The notes beneath the pieces were generated by a model. That model saw only the letters and a list, made by a program, of their open reading frames with translations. It searched no databases and was not told where the DNA came from. 59,849 nucleotides of DNA from the NCBI GenBank assembly GCA_015060325.1, contig SUYQ01000016.1, positions 1 through 59,849 of the forward strand, read 5' to 3'. Positions within the stretch are counted from its first letter, which is position 1, and every line of letters begins with the position of its first letter. Shown piece by piece: positions 8,803-16,322 of this stretch. The position numbers and the translations under genes are program-made. The DNA comes from Bacteroidales bacterium (lineage in GTDB: Bacteria; Bacteroidota; Bacteroidia; Bacteroidales; UBA932).

Positions 8803-10011
8803 CTACCTGCTTCCGTTTAGAAGGCCTTCCATCCTTTTGGGGATATCCACATTCTTCATGGCCCCGGCAAAGGATTCTGCACCAGCTCCATATGCAAAGA
8901 CGGGAACCACTATACCGGAATGTCCCCTGGTGCCAAATGAAAATGTAATCGGTGATGACCCGCCGACTTCATGACCTGTATAGGTCAGCCATGGACTACC
9001 GGTGTCGTGATCTGCAGTAACTACCAGCAATGTTTCAGGATTCTTGTCAACATAAGCGATCAGCTCACGCAGAACGGCATCAAACTCCTTCATTTCTGCA
9101 ATCAACCCTTCCGAATCATTGTTGTGTCCGTATCCGTCAATGATTGCACTCTCGATCATCAGGAAGAATCCCCTATCGTTGTTGCGCGAAAGAGTCTCCA
9201 ATGCCTTTGCAGACGCCTTCTGAAGATAAACAGTCGGCTCTGACAGATGTGAGGCACCGGTATCTTCCGAGACGGATGCCATACGGGCAGCCAGGCAGAT
9301 ATCATGACCTGCAGCAGCCCCTGCTTCCTTTCTGCCGGACTCCCTTCTATGTACGTCCGCCATAGGAAGAATGCCTATGAATCTGTCAGAATCTGTTTTC
9401 AGGACGGATTCCCAATTCAGATAAACGTCGTAGCCTTTATCTATAAGCGTCGCAGTGAGGTCCAATGAATCCGGGCGATCGATAAAAGGATCAAGACCTG
9501 AGCCTATGGCTACATCCAGGCCACATTCTGTAAACTGCTTAGCAATGTCATAAACCATGTCACGGTCAGTTACACCGGCATAAAAAGCAGCCGGGGTAGC
9601 TTCGGTCAATGTAGTGTTTACCACTATGCCGCTTTTCATGCCCATGGCCTGCGCCTTGCGCATGATGCTGGTCAATTGATTTCCCTCAGGATCCACGCCG
9701 CAATATCCGTTCTTTGTACGGACACCTGTTGCCAAGGCCGTACCTCCGGCAGGTGAATCGGTAACATAGTTGTCTGCCGAGCAGGTCTCATTGAGACCGA
9801 TGACAGGAGCAAGTTCAAATCCTGTTACGGAATCTTCTGTCAGAAGCAAAGACGAAACAGCACCAAAGCCCATTCCGTCGCCAATCAGAAAGATGACATT
9901 CTTGACTTCAGGCTCCTTCTGGCTCTCTGATGTCTTATCTGTAGAATTACAGCATGACGTCGCTGCAAGAACTGCCAAAAAGGCAATTGCAATCAAATTG
10001 AAATTTCTCAT
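8803..10011 (-). CDS. Alkaline phosphatase (PhoA-type lipoprotein)
   Basis: The enzyme hydrolyses phosphomonoesters outside the cytoplasm. The 402-residue protein starts with a lipoprotein signal (MRNFNLIAIAFLAVLAATSC). It has the metal-binding IGDGMG, the phosphoacceptor motif VTDSPAGGTALATG (Ser after Asp, as in PhoA VTDSAASATA), the metal-site ADHDTG and a C-terminal RGHSGIVVPVFAYG histidine motif. The set matches the alkaline phosphatase superfamily closely. It lies 27 nt after pheS on the same strand, probably read through from pheS. Confidence 0.93.
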   Translation of the reverse strand: MRNFNLIAIAFLAVLAATSCCNSTDKTSESQKEPEVKNVIFLIGDGMGFGAVSSLLLTEDSVTGFELAPVIGLNETCSADNYVTDSPAGGTALATGVRTKNGYCGVDPEGNQLTSIMRKAQAMGMKSGIVVNTTLTEATPAAFYAGVTDRDMVYDIAKQFTECGLDVAIGSGLDPFIDRPDSLDLTATLIDKGYDVYLNWESVLKTDSDRFIGILPMADVHRRESGRKEAGAAAGHDICLAARMASVSEDTGASHLSEPTVYLQKASAKALETLSRNNDRGFFLMIESAIIDGYGHNNDSEGLIAEMKEFDAVLRELIAYVDKNPETLLVVTADHDTGSPWLTYTGHEVGGSSPITFSFGTRGHSGIVVPVFAYGAGAESFAGAMKNVDIPKRMEGLLNGSR

Positions 10012-10038
10012 ATCTTTAGGTTATGGCCTCTGCCTCCT

Positions 10039-11064
10039 CTAGAGTGAAGTTTCAAACTCTTTGAGGAAGCGTAGGTCGTTTTCGAAATAGTTGCGGAGGT
10101 CACGCACCTGCCATTTGAGCATTGCAATACGCTCCACACCCATACCGAAGGCAAAGCCGCTGTACTTCTTGCTGTCGATACCTGAAGCTTCAAGAACGTT
10201 AGGATCTACCATGCCGCAGCCCATGATCTCAAGCCAGCCTGTGCCCTTGCAGATGTTGCAGCCCTTACCACCGCAGATGTTGCAGCTCACGTCGATCTCA
10301 GCTGACGGTTCTGTGAACGGGAAGTATGAAGGACGCATACGGATCTGGGTCTGGGCACCGAACATTTCGCGGGCGAAGAGGAGGATAGCCTGCTTCATGT
10401 CTGCGAAGGTCACGTTCTCGTCGATGTAAAGTCCCTCAACCTGATGGAAGATGCAGTGTGCACGTGCCGAGATAGCCTCATTACGGAAAACTCGGCCAGG
10501 ACATACGATGCGGATCGGAAGCGGCATCTTCTCCATTGCACGTACCTGAACAGAAGATGTGTGGGTACGCAGGAGGACAGGATTGTCACTGTCGCTGATG
10601 AAGAAAGTATCCTGCATCTCGCGTGCAGGGTGCTCTGGAGGAAAGTTGAGGGCCTCGAATACATGCCAGTCATCTTCGATTTCCGGTCCTTCTGCAACGT
10701 CATATCCGAACTTGCGGAAGATGTTGACAATTTCCTCGCGGGCGATTGATACAGGATGGCGTGAACCAAGCTGGACAGGATCTCCTGGCATTGTATAGTC
10801 AAACGAAGGTGCTCCACCGGTCTGCGCCTCGGATGCGGCCTCTTTTAGTTCTTCTATCTTTGCTGCAGCAGTGTTCTTAAGGATGTTGAGTTTCTGTCCG
10901 AACTCTCTCTTGAGCTCCGGAGCAACTGTTCTGAACTCTTCGAAAAGGGCTGTTACCGAGCCCTTCTTTCCAAGGAGACGCACACGTGCCTCCTCAACTT
11001 CCTGCTCTGTCTTGCAGTTCAAACCTGCGATTTCGGCCATCAGGGCCTCTATTTTTTCCTTCAT
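10039..11064 (-). CDS. pheS: Phenylalanine-tRNA ligase alpha subunit
   Basis: PheS carries the catalytic site of the (alpha-beta)2 synthetase that charges tRNA-Phe. The 341-residue protein has an N-terminal coiled coil (about 1-90), then class II motif 2 in PGRVFRNEAISARAHCIFHQ, and motif 3 in SGFAFGMGVERIAMLKW near the C-terminus. The beta-subunit gene pheT is not adjacent and must lie elsewhere. Upstream is a leader of about 100 nt with four alternating complementary segments, described separately. Alkaline phosphatase follows on the same strand. Confidence 0.97.
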   Translation of the reverse strand: MKEKIEALMAEIAGLNCKTEQEVEEARVRLLGKKGSVTALFEEFRTVAPELKREFGQKLNILKNTAAAKIEELKEAASEAQTGGAPSFDYTMPGDPVQLGSRHPVSIAREEIVNIFRKFGYDVAEGPEIEDDWHVFEALNFPPEHPAREMQDTFFISDSDNPVLLRTHTSSVQVRAMEKMPLPIRIVCPGRVFRNEAISARAHCIFHQVEGLYIDENVTFADMKQAILLFAREMFGAQTQIRMRPSYFPFTEPSAEIDVSCNICGGKGCNICKGTGWLEIMGCGMVDPNVLEASGIDSKKYSGFAFGMGVERIAMLKWQVRDLRNYFENDLRFLKEFETSL

Positions 11065-11077
11065 ATTTTCACGTTTT

Positions 11078-11166
11078 ATCTATACGGCCACATTATAAGC
11101 TGTTTTTGTGGCCAACCTACTCTTTTTTGCCGACCTGGCCACAAAAACACTATCATTTTGTGGCCG
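11078..11166 (-). promoter_or_regulatory. pheS leader with alternating stem segments (candidate attenuator or palindromic repeat)
   Basis: Read on the minus strand after the -7 box at 11181-11174, the leader contains GGCCACAAAA (about 11162-11153), TTTTTGTGGCCA (about 11147-11136), TGGCCACAAAAAC (11114-11102) and TGTGGCC (about 11091-11085). Segment 1 can pair with 2, 2 with 3 (14-bp perfect stem, TGTTTTTGTGGCCA at 11101-11114 and its complement at 11136-11149 on the plus strand) and 3 with 4. Mutually exclusive hairpins of this kind are typical of attenuators. No T-run follows any stem before the ATG, so a start-site-masking switch or a simple palindromic repeat remains possible. Confidence 0.5.
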
Positions 11167-11173
11167 GCCGGTG

Positions 11174-11181
11174 CAAATATA
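11174..11181 (-). promoter_or_regulatory. -7 box for pheS
   Basis: The minus strand reads TATATTTG here, the preferred Bacteroidota -7 element. It lies about 110 nt upstream of the pheS ATG and just beyond the stop of the upstream nitroreductase gene. No good TTTG is seen 19-21 nt further upstream. Confidence 0.5.
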
Positions 11182-11192
11182 ATGTTTTTGCG

Positions 11193-11672
11193 TTATTCTT
11201 CTACCGGGTAGCCGATAGCTATGGCGCAGTACGGACGGAGACCGTCCTTTATGCCGAGGAGATTGCGGACATAGTCTTCCGCTTTCGCTCCTGCCGGCTC
11301 AGCCTTCAGTACCGGACGACCGTTGATGTGTACCCAGCAGCTGACAAGATCCATTGCTGTAACTGCAAGCTGGACGAAAGTTGCCGAGATTGCGCAGTTG
11401 TCCACCCAAAGGTCTGTCTTCGTGTCGTCACCGAGAACGATGATGGCTGCCTGTGCACCTGAAAGCAGTGCTGAGCCATAGTCACGCATCTGCGAAAGGG
11501 CATCGAGAGTATCTCTGTCCTCGATTATCATGAACGCCGAACTCTTGCTGTTTCGCGACGACGGAGCTGTCTGAGCCACCTTTACGATAGCATCCAGCAA
11601 TTCCTTCTCAACCGGCCTGTCAGAATACTTCCTGACACTGTGCCTTTTCTCTATTACCTCTAAAAAATCCAT
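11193..11672 (-). CDS. Nitroreductase family protein
   Basis: This is an FMN-dependent oxidoreductase of the nitroreductase superfamily. From the ATG at 11672 it has 159 residues, starting MDFLEVIEKRHSVRKYSDRP, the conserved FMN-phosphate-binding arginine and serine region, followed by TAPSSRNSKSSAFMIIEDRD and a C-terminal GLRPYCAIAIGYP strand. The frame stays open upstream to 11846, but that part only translates two copies of a 40-bp palindromic repeat, so I reject the longer start. Physiological substrate is unknown. pheS follows on the same strand. Confidence 0.9.
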   Translation of the reverse strand: MDFLEVIEKRHSVRKYSDRPVEKELLDAIVKVAQTAPSSRNSKSSAFMIIEDRDTLDALSQMRDYGSALLSGAQAAIIVLGDDTKTDLWVDNCAISATFVQLAVTAMDLVSCWVHINGRPVLKAEPAGAKAEDYVRNLLGIKDGLRPYCAIAIGYPVEE

Positions 11673-11680
11673 AGTTACAA

Positions 11681-11771
11681 TGCTGCCGTCCACGTTTAGG
11701 GCCATTTTTATGGACGGGAAGTTATTATTTGTGCTGCCGTCCACGTTTAGGGCCATTTTCATGGACGGGAA
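11681..11771. repeat. Two tandem 40-bp hairpin repeats upstream of the nitroreductase
   Basis: TGCTGCCGTCCACGTTTAGG plus GCCATTTTTATGGACGGGAA occurs at 11681-11720 and again at 11732-11771 with one visible base change (T to C). Each copy contains the inverted arms CCGTCCA and TGGACGG, giving a 7-bp stem. They sit between two minus-strand genes and could act in the nitroreductase leader or as the 3' end of the upstream transcript. Confidence 0.8.
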
Positions 11772-11796
11772 ATCACTGCTGACGGTCAGACGGAAT

Positions 11797-12192
11797 TCAC
11801 TTTTTAGCTTTACGCTTTGCCCTCGCCTTCTGTGCCTTGGCAGCACCCTGTTTCAGATATTCTGCCCATTGTTCTTCAGTAAAGATCCTCTTGTATGTAG
11901 CATCAATCTGATCCATCCACTTGTCCTGTACCTGAATGTACATATCTCTGTTTGCGACCTTGGCATCAGCCAGTTTCTGGGCCTCCTCCCTCATTGCAGG
12001 GAAATCGTGCTTAAGAGTCGAGTCAACATAGAAAACCTGCCAGTCCTCAAGGTCCAGAACCCTCTGCAGCCTGTCAGCCTCCTTTTCTATCTGCTCGTAG
12101 ATATCCGGTTCTTCCTGCTGCTGGGCTGATGTCTGCTGAGGAACAGCCATAAACAGCAATATTGCAAACAGGCCGGTCTGTACGAATTTCAT
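11797..12192 (-). CDS. Small secreted helical protein, function unknown
   Basis: From the ATG at 12192 the protein has 131 residues, with signal peptide MKFVQTGLFAILLFMAVPQQ ending near TSAQ. The mature part is almost entirely charged and helical (EQIEKEADRLQRVLDLEDWQ and FTEEQWAEYLKQ), ending in a lysine-rich tail AKAQKARAKRKAKK. The EQ-WAEYL pattern recalls Spy/CpxP-like or DUF4890-like periplasmic proteins, but no family motif is definite. It has its own consensus promoter (12257-12287) and a small leader hairpin, so it is probably a separate unit from the genes downstream. Confidence 0.75.
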   Translation of the reverse strand: MKFVQTGLFAILLFMAVPQQTSAQQQEEPDIYEQIEKEADRLQRVLDLEDWQVFYVDSTLKHDFPAMREEAQKLADAKVANRDMYIQVQDKWMDQIDATYKRIFTEEQWAEYLKQGAAKAQKARAKRKAKK

Positions 12193-12232
12193 ATCTATCG
12201 GAAATTTTATAATTTTGCAATTCTTTGCGTTC

Positions 12233-12287
12233 TTGAGAGACAACTCTCAAAACATACAAAGGTAAAGATTATAAATAAAAGTTCAAA
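12233..12287 (-). promoter_or_regulatory. Promoter and 5' leader hairpin of the small secreted protein gene
   Basis: On the minus strand TTTG (12287-12284), 19 nt, then TACCTTTG (12264-12257) matches the consensus exactly. A 7-bp hairpin (TTGAGAG, TTGT, CTCTCAA at 12250-12233) follows immediately, at or near the expected transcript start, and may stabilise the mRNA 5' end. Confidence 0.8.
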
Positions 12288-14048
12288 ATGAGAATAATTT
12301 CAAAAAAAATGATTATGGCTGCGCTTGCCACGATGAGTTTCAGCAGCATCGAGAGCGAGGCATGCACAAATGTTATAGTCACACGAGGAGCCAGTGCTGA
12401 CGGATCGAACATGATCTCATACTCAGCAGATTCACACTATCTCTACGGAGAACTGTATTATGCTCCGGCAGGGATATGGGAAGAAGGCTCAATGAGAGAG
12501 ATCAGAGAGTGGGACACGGGAAGGTTCATAGGTTACATTCCACAGGTCAGCAGGACCTACCAAAGGGTTGGAAACATGAACGAGCATCAGCTCATCATCG
12601 CCGAAACCACATATGGAGGTCGCCCCGAACTTGAAGATCAGATCGGCATAATGGATTATGGATCACTTATATATGTAACATTGGAAAGGGCCAGGACAGC
12701 GCGTGAAGCCATTGAGATCATAGTCGACCTGGCAAACACTTACGGATATTGTTCCGGTGGTGAATCATTCTCTATCGCTGACACTGACGAAGCATGGGTA
12801 ATGGACCTGATAGGCAAAGGCAACGGCAAGGGCATCGTCTGGGTAGCCAGAAGAGTTCCGGACGGATACATCTGCGCGCATGCAAACCAGGCGCGCATCA
12901 GCACCTTCCCTCTTGATGACCCGGAAAACTGCCTTTATGCTCCGGATGTGATCACATTTGCACGTGAAAAGGGCTATTTCAACGGAAAAGACGAGGATTT
13001 CAGTTTCTGCGACGCATATGCTCCGCTTGACTTCAGCGGAATGAGAGGATGTGAGGCAAGAGTCTGGTCGGCATATAATATACTTTGTGACGGTAAGTTT
13101 ACATTCTGCAACGAAAAGGGTAAAGTCGTGACAAAGGACGCATATGACTTTATAGATTATGCCATGGGATGGGACAAGAAAGTAAGAATGCCGCTTTTCG
13201 TAAAGCCGGCAGATCTTATAGACGTAAAGGAACTGGCAGACGTGATGCGTGACCACTATGAAGGCACACCTATGGATATGACAGAAGATATCGGAGCCGG
13301 AGGAAACGCACTTCCATACAGATGGAGGCCTATGGGATTCGAATACAACGGAAAAAGCTATGTAAATGAAAGAGCCATCGCCACTCAGCAGACAGGATTC
13401 TGGTTCATCGGACAGTCACGTGCGTGGATGCCTGACGAAATCGGAGGAATCAACTGGTTCGGATGCGACGATGCGGCCACTTCATATCTGACCCCTATTT
13501 ACGCATCCACCTATGAAATCCCAGAATGTTTCCGTGAAGGAAACGGAAACCTGCTGGAATACTCGCCAACTTCGGCATTCTGGATGACGAACCGCGTAGC
13601 AAACGCCTGCTACAAGGCATACAACATCATGTTCCCGACAGTGGATGCAGAAATCGACGCTTGGGAACTGAGCATGATGGAAGCTGTGGAAAAGGCTGAC
13701 AAGGAGGCACTTGAACTTTACCGTGCAGCGGATTCGGCTCCTCAGAAGAAGATCCGCCGCAACGACAAGGCACGCAAGACCGTTGACAAGTTCGCCGGTG
13801 TCCGCAGATATCTGACAGACTTCTCCGTCAACAATGCCCAGACCATCTTTGACAAATGGGTGGCACTTGAGCAGCTCCTTCTGGTGAAATTCATTGACGG
13901 TAACGTCAAGATGCAGAACGAAGACGGAAGTTTCATCAGGAGTGAACATTCAGATGGCATCCCAGGTAAAATCCAGCAGCCGGGATACACCGAAAAATGG
14001 AAAGAATGCGTAGCGAAGGATTACGGGTATATTCTTATTGAAAAGTAA
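12288..14048 (+). CDS. C69 family dipeptidase
   Basis: C69 enzymes are N-terminal-nucleophile hydrolases that cleave dipeptides. The 586-residue protein has a signal peptide ending before Cys26, in SIESEACTNVIVTRGAS, where that cysteine becomes the catalytic residue after processing. NEHQLIIAETTYGGR and AWVMDLIGKG are further family segments. It is longer than cytoplasmic PepD (about 470), as is usual for the exported Bacteroidota versions. It lies 20 nt before an S46 dipeptidyl-peptidase, so the pair probably forms a periplasmic peptide-digestion operon. Confidence 0.9.
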   Translation: MRIISKKMIMAALATMSFSSIESEACTNVIVTRGASADGSNMISYSADSHYLYGELYYAPAGIWEEGSMREIREWDTGRFIGYIPQVSRTYQRVGNMNEHQLIIAETTYGGRPELEDQIGIMDYGSLIYVTLERARTAREAIEIIVDLANTYGYCSGGESFSIADTDEAWVMDLIGKGNGKGIVWVARRVPDGYICAHANQARISTFPLDDPENCLYAPDVITFAREKGYFNGKDEDFSFCDAYAPLDFSGMRGCEARVWSAYNILCDGKFTFCNEKGKVVTKDAYDFIDYAMGWDKKVRMPLFVKPADLIDVKELADVMRDHYEGTPMDMTEDIGAGGNALPYRWRPMGFEYNGKSYVNERAIATQQTGFWFIGQSRAWMPDEIGGINWFGCDDAATSYLTPIYASTYEIPECFREGNGNLLEYSPTSAFWMTNRVANACYKAYNIMFPTVDAEIDAWELSMMEAVEKADKEALELYRAADSAPQKKIRRNDKARKTVDKFAGVRRYLTDFSVNNAQTIFDKWVALEQLLLVKFIDGNVKMQNEDGSFIRSEHSDGIPGKIQQPGYTEKWKECVAKDYGYILIEK

Positions 14049-14068
14049 TATATCATGCGCGCTGAACT

Positions 14069-16207
14069 ATGAAGAGACTTTACTATATAGTGATTCTGCT
14101 GGCGGGTATGACGATCGGTCATATTGCCAAAGCTGACGAGGGGATGTGGATGATCAACCTCATCAATGAGGCCCTCGAGAAGAATATGCAGGAACGCGGG
14201 CTGGAACTTTCTGCTAACGAGATATATAATGCCGATGCACCGGGAACATCTGTTTCTGATGCTGTGGTATCCATGGAATTCGGATGTACAGGCAGCATCA
14301 TATCTGACCAGGGACTTCTGATAACAAACCATCATTGCGCATATGGCGATATCCACGCATTGAGCACCCCGGAACACAACTACCTCGAAGAGGGTTTCTG
14401 GGCCATGAATGCTGACGAGGAAATCAACATCAAGGACAAGAGCGTCTACTTCCTGAAAAAGGTAATCGATGTGACAGACGAGGCGAAGGAACTGATGGAA
14501 AGCTACGAGGCAGAGGGAAAATTCTTGGGAGGCAGAAAGCTGAGCTACCTGATGGAGACAAGATACGGCGAGCAGACCGGACTCGAAGCATGGTTCGCTT
14601 CGATGTGGGGAGGTTCGAAGTATTATATCGCTCTTTATGAAGTCTACAGCGATGTGCGTATCGTTGCAGCTCCTCCGGTATCAGCGGCGGCATTTGGAGG
14701 TGACGTCGACAACTGGGAGTGGCCTCAGCACAAATGCGACTTCGCGATGTATCGTGTCTACACCGCCCCAGACGGTTCTCCAGCAGCTTATTCACCTGAC
14801 AACATCCCGATGAAGCCGGCAGCCAAGCTCAAGATATCACTTGACGGATATCAGGCTGGAGACTTTACAATGGTAATCGGCTATCCGGGAAGAACCAATC
14901 GTTACAGCAGCTCGTTCGAGGTGGCGTTTGACACGGACACGAAACTTCCTATAAACAATTCCATCCGCGGAAAACAGATGGAGATCATCAAGAAATGGAT
15001 GGATGCAGACCCTGAAATACGTCTGAAGTATGCAGACTATTTCTTCAGTCTCAGCAACGTGCAGGAACTGTACAGCGGTCAGGTGGCATGCTGCAAGAGG
15101 TTCGGTGTGGTTGAAAAGAAACAGGCTGTAGAGCAGGAACTCGCAGCATGGATAGCGACCTCTCCAGAGCGCACAAAGCAGTGGGGAGACCTGCTTGAGA
15201 GCCTTGAAAGAAACTATGAAGCCATCGCTCCTGCTGAGCGCAACGCGTCTTATTACAGGGAGACCCTCATCAGGGGAAGCCGTCTGAGCAACATCATCAG
15301 ACGCGCATTCAACGCACGAAACCCTGACGGCACCGGCAAGAGGATGATGAAGGAATATGAGGCTATGGATCTCAGGGTCGAGCACGATCTTATGGAATAT
15401 GCGATCGGAACCTTCATCGAAAACATTGATCCGAAGTACTTCACACCGTGGATGAAGGAACTGATGGCGAAGTTCACAGAGGATGGAGCATGCAACACCA
15501 AGGCGCTGGTTGACAGCCTCTGGAGCACAAGTCTATTCTCTACACCTGAAGGCATTGAAAGGATGCACAGGAAAGAGGTTTCTCACGAGGAGATTACAGC
15601 AGACCCTCTGGGGCGTTTCATAATGGAAGTGAACATAACTTCATTCAACAACGACAAGAAGGCAGCAGAAAACGGAGTCAGCACAATTTCTCTTGACAAG
15701 GAGTTCACTCATGCCCTATATCAGATGAGGCTCGACAAGGGAGAGCCGCAGTACCCTGATGCAAACTCTACCATGCGCATCACATACGGAACTGTAGGTC
15801 AGCTGGAGCCATGCGACGGAATGATATGCGACTGGAAGACCACTCCTGCAGGAATCCTCGAGAAGTATAATCCTTCCGACTATGACTTCCATCTGAACGA
15901 CAGACAGTACCTGCTCTATCGCTCTGCAGACTGGGGAAGATGGGGATTCGGTCCGGACAACAGTCTGGTGTACGTGAACTTCCTCACTGATAACGATATC
16001 ACTGGAGGAAACTCCGGCAGTCCTGTCATGAACTCAAAAGGCGAACTTATCGGTCTGGCCTTCGACGGCAACAAGGAGTCGCTGACAAGCGACGTATGGT
16101 GCGAAGCTGGCTACAACAAATGTGTCTGCGTCGACATCCGCTTCATCCTCTGGACTCTCGACCGCTACGCCGGCATGACCCGCATCATCGAAGAAATCGG
16201 ACTGTAA
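14069..16207 (+). CDS. S46 family dipeptidyl-peptidase (DPP7/DPP11-like)
   Basis: S46 enzymes remove dipeptides from the N-termini of oligopeptides in the periplasm. The 712-residue protein has a signal peptide (MKRLYYIVILLAGMTIGHIA). Its triad is visible as the His in ITNHHCAYG (about residue 88), the Asp in FGGDVDNWEW and the Ser in TGGNSGSPV (about 649). The residue 18 after that Ser, which as I recall separates DPP11 (Arg, acidic P1) from DPP7 (Gly, hydrophobic P1), is Gly here, pointing to DPP7-type specificity. It follows the C69 dipeptidase by 20 nt. Confidence 0.92.
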   Translation: MKRLYYIVILLAGMTIGHIAKADEGMWMINLINEALEKNMQERGLELSANEIYNADAPGTSVSDAVVSMEFGCTGSIISDQGLLITNHHCAYGDIHALSTPEHNYLEEGFWAMNADEEINIKDKSVYFLKKVIDVTDEAKELMESYEAEGKFLGGRKLSYLMETRYGEQTGLEAWFASMWGGSKYYIALYEVYSDVRIVAAPPVSAAAFGGDVDNWEWPQHKCDFAMYRVYTAPDGSPAAYSPDNIPMKPAAKLKISLDGYQAGDFTMVIGYPGRTNRYSSSFEVAFDTDTKLPINNSIRGKQMEIIKKWMDADPEIRLKYADYFFSLSNVQELYSGQVACCKRFGVVEKKQAVEQELAAWIATSPERTKQWGDLLESLERNYEAIAPAERNASYYRETLIRGSRLSNIIRRAFNARNPDGTGKRMMKEYEAMDLRVEHDLMEYAIGTFIENIDPKYFTPWMKELMAKFTEDGACNTKALVDSLWSTSLFSTPEGIERMHRKEVSHEEITADPLGRFIMEVNITSFNNDKKAAENGVSTISLDKEFTHALYQMRLDKGEPQYPDANSTMRITYGTVGQLEPCDGMICDWKTTPAGILEKYNPSDYDFHLNDRQYLLYRSADWGRWGFGPDNSLVYVNFLTDNDITGGNSGSPVMNSKGELIGLAFDGNKESLTSDVWCEAGYNKCVCVDIRFILWTLDRYAGMTRIIEEIGL

Positions 16208-16247
16208 AATCGCTGGCGCATAACCCATTGCATATCAACGTATTACG

Positions 16248-16283
16248 GAAACTGCGTGCTCCCTTTGGGGAGCACGCAGTTTC
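16248..16283. terminator. Convergent terminator; also a member of a palindromic repeat family
   Basis: A perfect 16-bp stem (GAAACTGCGTGCTCCC, loop TTTG, GGGAGCACGCAGTTTC) lies between the convergent S46 peptidase (plus) and GH5 (minus) genes and probably ends both. Its core GCGTGC...GCACGC around CTCCCTTTGGGGA is shared with hairpins at 22703-22734 and 50467-50508. Confidence 0.8.
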
Positions 16284-16322
16284 TATAATTCATTGAGTGA
16301 CAACAACTTGCGCGCCAGGCTT

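Noticed and set aside
11076..11156. 26-codon leader peptide before pheS (MIVFLWPGRQ...), as in attenuation by translation
   Set aside because: It has a single Phe codon and no Phe run. The residues mostly follow from the repeated GGCCACAAAA segments, so a pheM-like peptide is not supported.
11673..11846. Long N-terminus for the nitroreductase
   Set aside because: It consists of two copies of a translated 40-bp repeat; the domain starts at MDFLEVIEKRHSVR.
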